Positions 58,888-64,000 of a stretch of DNA of 64,000 nt are shown here, in pieces (positions within the stretch are counted from its first letter, which is position 1; every line of letters starts with the position of its first letter). The stretch comes from Asterella californica (Eukaryota; Streptophyta; Marchantiopsida; Marchantiales; Aytoniaceae), in the NCBI GenBank assembly GCA_036924285.1, contig JAYKYS010000012.1:4092001-4156000 (forward strand). The letters run 5' to 3'. Made by a program: the position numbers and the translations under genes. Below the pieces are notes generated by a model. That model made no database searches. It was given only the letters and a program-made list of their open reading frames with translations, and was not told where the DNA came from.

Positions 58888-59364
58888 GCAAAATGTCGGC
58901 GCCTACAGATCTAGAGAACCATGTGCCTAAGTAAAATGGCAGTTCGAGTACAGTAGTGAATATATATATATAGTTATTTATACCTTTAGAGTTAGACTCT
59001 TAGGGAAGATTTTGATCTTGGAGTCGGAAAGACAAAGCGACACAATGTATAGCCAACGGATGGAAAGACCACATCAATCCAGACAAGGGAAAGAGACCCA
59101 AAGGGCCAAGCAACCAACTTCCCCAAGGGAAGAAGAACATCGGGGCTAGGGCCCCTATCAGTAGCTCTATGTACTTGTCAGTTTATAAGTATAATAATTA
59201 AGATGAAATGGACCTTACTCACATTGACCATACAAGAGAACCCTACAATGGTGTCACCATTTCTCAAATGAAGTGAGTTCTAGCGTGTGGAGATTAAGGA
59301 CGTTTTAGTGGTAAGTTATGTGACTTGCTGAGTCACTGTGACCGTTCACGGTCCGTTGGAGCGT
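58888..59364 (+). other. 3' flank of SWEET copy 2
   Basis: Counterpart of 31255-31695. No gene. Confidence 0.4.
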
Positions 59365-61510
59365 TGTCGTGTCGTGGATAGGCTCCTACATGAAAATCGA
59401 ATTTTGATGCTTGTCGTTCCAAAGATATTCATGGGAAAGCAAGCTAGGCCTTAGCTTACGAGCTTTTGGCACAATTTCAGATCTCTACTTTTATCGCATC
59501 AGTGGATAGAGTTCTTTGTCAGCATTCCATAAGCACTTCGTCTAATCCGTTTGGACGTCTAGTGGACAAGTTATAGACTCGAAAGATGAGGAAAACAATC
59601 TAGGTCTCCGTTTACGGGCTTTTAGCACAGCTGCGGATCTTCATTTTCATCGCACTGATGGATAGAGCTCATTGTCAACTTTCCATGCGCATCTTGTTTA
59701 CTTCATTTGGACGTCTTGTGGAGAAGTTATGCGACTCAAAAGAAGGGAAAATCAAGCTAAGCCCTAGTTTACTCTGCTGACTCGATATTTGCAACTCCAA
59801 GCGCTATACTAAAGACGCAAAGGGTCTGCTTCTTCATTATTGAAGAAATCTTGTACGTAAAGAGACTAACGTAAGGGGTTTGCTTAAAGGACTAGCTTGC
59901 ACCTACGACCTGTAAGCGGATGGTTCGAGAGATTTGGAGATCCAATGCAAGCGCGTAAGGCGTCGTTGGGTTCAGATTTTTGCAGGCTACGTGTGGGTTA
60001 AGACGATTCCCGAAGAGACGGATCGAGGACTGTGTTTTGAGAGAAATTGAGACGCAAGAGAGAGATTGAAAAGACTTCAGTAACATGTGAAGGAGAGTTG
60101 GACCGTTCTAGTCGGTCTCGAGTCCAAACTTGTTGATCTATCAAGATCAGAACGTCGAGTTCTTCAGGAAATTGAAGACGATACAAAATTTATCGGATGG
60201 TTTGAGAATTTTGAGTGAAATTGGCTCGCACGGAAGCGCTTATGTCAGATTTTCGTTCGATTGCGACTTGAGATTGGGTTGTTCTTCGCGATCGGTTAGC
60301 CAAGCTCTTCGTTCTTGATGCCTATGCGATCAGAGAGTCTTCACTTACGCACAGGAGAAGAATGTATGTGGATTGGGTTGTTGGTTTGGATGTGATGAGC
60401 GAGTTTAAACCGTAGGAATTTGATTTACGTCAATTTTTTACATCCTACGATAAAATTTCTTGCGTGGTTTTACGAGAGAAACTCCAAGCGGCTTGTTTGG
60501 AGTCTCGTTAGGTTTAGGGTAGCTAGATCTACCTACCAGAGAAAACAAATATCAGTTCAGACGATCCGTTTGTGCGGTGTGTGCAATTTTAAGCCGCAAG
60601 GAGGAGTTTTTGAAGGTTCGATCACCTTAGATAAAAAATCGGCGGTATCTTGGCTATTGAGAGTCGGATCTGATAGTCATTAAGATCAGCGGAGTAAAGA
60701 AGAAGACCCTATCGATATCTGAAGTCCGTCTGACGAAAGAGAGAAAGTTCTCAGATAGGTCTTTTCGGTTCCTTCGCTACGATTTTTGTCTTTTTGAGTT
60801 CGTTGGAGTTCTAGTTGGTCATGTACAGCTTGCGGTAGCTAGCTTTGGCTAAGAGCTTGTACATGGATGTTGTTTGGACTTGGGTTTGAATCGTGGGATA
60901 CAGGTGTAGCTCTTTTTGTTAGCAAAGAGATATTTCTCTTGCTTTCAGCTACACTTTGGTGGTTTTAGGTCAGGAGTTGTGATTGATGGACTCGTTTTAG
61001 TGAGTTTTGAAGTAGATTACAGACCGCTCTGGTCTGTTTCTCAGTTTTGTGTTCTTAAGAAGAAAGAACCGGCAGTGTACGTACATTGAGAGTTGGTTTA
61101 TATTGTAGTGCTTGTTTTTGCGGTTGTTTTTCTCTGTCTTGTCTCTGTTTAGCACAATACATTCCACAGCCAGGAACCTCGTGTTTTCTTGGACATCTTT
61201 CACGCAAAATCTGACACGATACGATGGTGAACTCGACATGAAAGTCCGAGGTGGAGATTTCTGTGTTAGAACTTGGAAGAGGAGATCAACAATCATGGAC
61301 GAGGACGAAGATGGATACGGTTGTTCGGGAGGATATTGCGGACCTGGGATGATGGATATGTAGAAGAATGAGATCATGGGAGGATGGGAGGATGGAACTA
61401 GTCATGACTAGGATGGGATGAATGGTTCACAGGGGATACCAGGGATGCAGTTGGATGCAGCAATTGCACGTTTTTTTCAAGCTTTCATTTTGTTTTTGCG
61501 ATAAGAGCAA

Positions 61511-62353
61511 ATGAACAAACAAAAGGAGGCTTTGGGGACGAAGGCGCTTCGAAGAGTGATCTACAAGCTCGATCTATTTGATGAGGAAGACATCTCAAAG
61601 TACTTGAGATGTTACAAGACGGAGAAGAAGATGATCGAGACATTCGAACTGGTTGTGGTGCTTGAGATAAGAAAGCATGTGAAGGGTCTAATAAAACGTT
61701 TTGAGAAGGACTGTGATATATTTTCACATGCGCTGATGGAGGAGTATTTCTTGAGAAACTCAGATCAAGTGACCAAGAAATCAGTTTTGGGATGGGTCAA
61801 CCAACCCAACAAGGGTTTACAGCTTATAGAGCTGTTAAAGGAGTTCGAGAGACAATTCTCTCAACTATCTCGGGTGGACAAGCTAACCTTGGAGACCTAC
61901 AAGACAGAGTTGTTTTTTCAAGCTGCTGATGAACCATGGCAAGAGCGGTTGGAGCTACTTCTACAGGATGGATTGGAAGAAGAAGGATTGACAAGGAATT
62001 GGGAGGTTGTGCATGAAGCGGTTGAGCTTCCTGTCTGGAGCCATACAAGAGAAAGTGTTACAAGGTCGACACTTGTATCGCTGATTACCACACCAGTTCG
62101 GATAGTATCTGAGATTCAACCTCCAGTTGTGGTTGTAGAGGAGAAGGATCCTACCATCAAAGACCTACAGCAAAAGATGCAAGATCTACAAGCTAAAGTT
62201 ACTAGGTTGGAGGATAAGGGATCGTTGACCAAGACGGTGGTTGTATCTGAACCAGCTTGCGTACATCAGTGCGTGTGGTGTGATGGTCCAGATCATCAAC
62301 GAGACGATTGTATCGACTTTGCAAACTCTTTGCAACGAGAGATTATTTCTTGA
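61511..62353 (+). CDS. Gag-like protein with CCHC zinc knuckle, copy 2 (intact frame)
   Basis: An uninterrupted frame of 280 residues starts at ATG 61511 (MNKQKEALGTKALRRVIYKL). It has a charged helical N-terminal region, a capsid-like helical middle (WVNQPNKGLQLIELLKEFER), a short coiled coil (KDPTIKDLQQKMQDLQAKVT, about residues 213-235) and the knuckle CVWCDGPDHQRDDC (254-267), then a short tail. There is no downstream protease or polymerase. The family is known in plants as gag-only terminal-repeat retrotransposons (TR-GAG); assigning it there is inference from structure. An intact frame in both copies apart from the lost start in copy 1 suggests recent function or recent duplication. Confidence 0.75.
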   Translation: MNKQKEALGTKALRRVIYKLDLFDEEDISKYLRCYKTEKKMIETFELVVVLEIRKHVKGLIKRFEKDCDIFSHALMEEYFLRNSDQVTKKSVLGWVNQPNKGLQLIELLKEFERQFSQLSRVDKLTLETYKTELFFQAADEPWQERLELLLQDGLEEEGLTRNWEVVHEAVELPVWSHTRESVTRSTLVSLITTPVRIVSEIQPPVVVVEEKDPTIKDLQQKMQDLQAKVTRLEDKGSLTKTVVVSEPACVHQCVWCDGPDHQRDDCIDFANSLQREIIS

Positions 62354-63842
62354 GAGGATGAAAATGTTGGGTTTAGAAGTACGGGTACTCTCTTTCAAGC
62401 CTACGTTGGTAACGGCGAGACAATGATGGTTGCGATTGGGATTTTGGTTGTAGCAATGTGGTTCTTTTTTTTCAGAAAACAAAAGAAAATAGAGGAATAC
62501 GTACAATGATATGTACATGCTTGAGGTTGAGAGTTACAGTCAAGATATGTGGTGATGATTGGGAGGATGGGCGATGTCTACTACGACACTTGCGTCAGAA
62601 AACTTAACGGTAAGATTCAACTAGGTGGATGAGAGGCATTTCTATTATATGATGGTTCTCTATGTCTTCGAACACATATTGAAAGATGTGTAGATCTAGA
62701 GGAGGTGATTGGATGGGAGGTTGAAGAAGAAAGTAGATGAGCATGCATCTACTTTCTTCATGCAAAGATTATGACAAGGTAGCAACTTTAAGATGACGAT
62801 GAGGTTGCAACCTTGAGGATGAGGTCAACTGAGATGTGAGGGAGGATGACAAGATGAGAACGAGTGTGCGCGCCGGTCCTGTAACGACCTATGTTACACA
62901 TAGGAAGTTTGTCTATTAGTAAGGTATTTAGTTATAACTAAGTGTTGAGAATGTTTATTTGCTGCCCAAGTACTTTAAGGAGGTATCAAGTTAGTCATGA
63001 CTAGCTAAAGTTAGTTATGATTAAACTTAGCTGTACTTTTGGAAAAATTCAGATATTTTCTAAAGAGTGAGCACTACTATCTTGTCATCTTGTCTAAAAG
63101 GTAGAAAGGAGGTGGAAAGTATCCCTTATCTCTTTTTTGACTTGATATTAGTGGTTGGATTAAAGTTGTGGACTTTGTTGGCATTAAAAACAAGAAGAGA
63201 TTCCACATGTTTCCTTTTTAGTGGGTCTTAGTGTAGAGGGGGGTGGAAATTCGAGATTCTTTGAGAATATTCCAAAATCTTTCTAGAAGTTGTTGATTTT
63301 GAAGGAATAAGCCCATGTGAAAAGGTAAGAAGCTCATGTGATTAATGCTTTTATCTTAAATAATATCTTAGTAAAACTCGATAAAAGTAGTTACGGCTGA
63401 TTTACCGGAGGGTACTAAAGTTAAAACCTAGAATGTATAGATAGAGGAGTAGAGAAGAGCTCCTCATCCTTGTTTCACATCGTCGTAATGACAACTTGAG
63501 TAATATAGAGAGTGTGAGATATTTTTAGCATGTGAGAACTTGAGAGACGTCGTAAGAATGGAGGATTTTAGTTGATGAGTTTATGGAGGTTTTTAGTTGA
63601 TACGTTTATGGGTGTATGAATGAGTGAACTTAGCATTTTCCCTTCAAGATTCATGGTGTGCTTCCATCAAAGCCATCAAAGGTGACCCCTGAGTGAGAGA
63701 CAGGCCCGACATTTGCAGATTCATCGATGACGATCGTGGAGGTTGAGAGATCGGAGGGGTAGTTGATCGATAGGACCGCGGAGGGTTTACAGTCCACTCC
63801 TTGATTGGTATCTCTAGTGCATACCGCAGGACGCACAGGTTT
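62354..63842 (+). other. 3' internal region of gag-only element, copy 2
   Basis: Non-coding counterpart of 34683-36179; only small indels differ (for example GGGGGGG against GGGG near 63240). Confidence 0.6.
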
Positions 63843-64000
63843 GGAGGGGGTGGATGTCGTGTCGTGGACCGGCTCCTACATGAAAATCAAATTTTGATGC
63901 TTGTCGCTCCAAAGACACTCATGAGAAAGCAAGCTAAGCCTTAGCTTACGGGTTTTTGGCACGACTTCAGATCTCCACTTTCATCACATCAGTGGATAGA

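Larger units (their letters stand above)
51922..64000 (+). repeat. Large direct duplication, copy 2 (runs off the window)
   Basis: Matches 27513-36345 in order with few per cent differences. Specific to this copy are the copia insertion (55129-58395) and the normal orientation of 54313-54548. Confidence 0.9.
59365..64000 (+). mobile_element. Gag-only LTR retrotransposon, copy 2 (3' LTR cut by window end)
   Basis: The 5' LTR is 59365 to about 61145, gag is 61511-62353, the polypurine tract is 63843-63854 (GGAGGGGGTGGA) and the 3' LTR starts with TGTCGTGTCG at 63855. The arrangement is identical to copy 1, showing that the element was already in place when the region duplicated. Confidence 0.8.

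Noticed and set aside
1..64000. tRNA, rRNA and CRISPR arrays
   Set aside because: Scanned by eye for T-loop GGTTCRA contexts, rRNA motifs and regularly spaced repeats; none was convincing, though a short RNA gene could be missed without a covariance search.

Overview
The window reads as nuclear DNA of a streptophyte plant, perhaps a seedless one such as a moss, liverwort or lycophyte; this is an inference, not an identification. The support is a spliced SWEET-type sugar transporter present twice, short introns (50 to about 330 bases) with GT..AG borders, and a plant-style mobile load: Ty1/copia with an initiator-tRNA-Met primer site, a CACTA/TNP2 transposase, MULE-like transposases and a gag-only LTR retrotransposon. 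I saw no rRNA, tRNA, CRISPR array or bacterial operon. Host genes are few and most coding sequence is decayed transposon.

Layout. 1-2.5 kb: a MULE-like transposase pseudogene whose body is inverted relative to its first 225 bases. 3.4-4.7 kb: a minus-strand relic of the gag-only LTR family. 5-11 kb: mostly non-coding, with small tandem repeats, a long hairpin (6213-6260), one copy of a 345-base dispersed repeat and a Q/P-rich open stretch. 11.2-13.2 kb: a spliced, very AT-rich gene ending in a probable 2-oxoglutarate/Fe(II) dioxygenase fold, broken by frame shifts. 16.1-18.2 kb: an unrecognised multi-exon gene starting with a SAM-like domain and containing a four-unit minisatellite over a splice donor; a related unexplained exon lies at 20.6 kb. 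22-27.5 kb: repeats, a TIR element of about 1.6 kb (24.3-25.9 kb) and a MITE candidate.

27.5-64 kb is the main structure: a direct duplication with a period of about 24.4 kb. Copy 1 starts near 27513, copy 2 near 51922, and copy 2 runs off the window. Each copy carries 5' flank, a SWEET gene, and downstream a gag-only LTR retrotransposon that predates the duplication. In copy 1 SWEET is broken by a 236-base inversion that removes the exon 2 acceptor. In copy 2 the SWEET exons are intact (234 codons), but intron 3 holds a 3.3 kb copia element that lacks its 3' LTR, protease and integrase. Between the copies lie the 4.66 kb GAAGAC-rich insertion inside the 3' LTR, a TAGCGA-type degenerate array, a second MULE pseudogene and a CACTA/TNP2 pseudogene.

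The only gene I expect to make a known functional protein is SWEET copy 2, provided the large intron is removed. The most open questions are the AT-rich dioxygenase-like gene and the SAM-domain gene.
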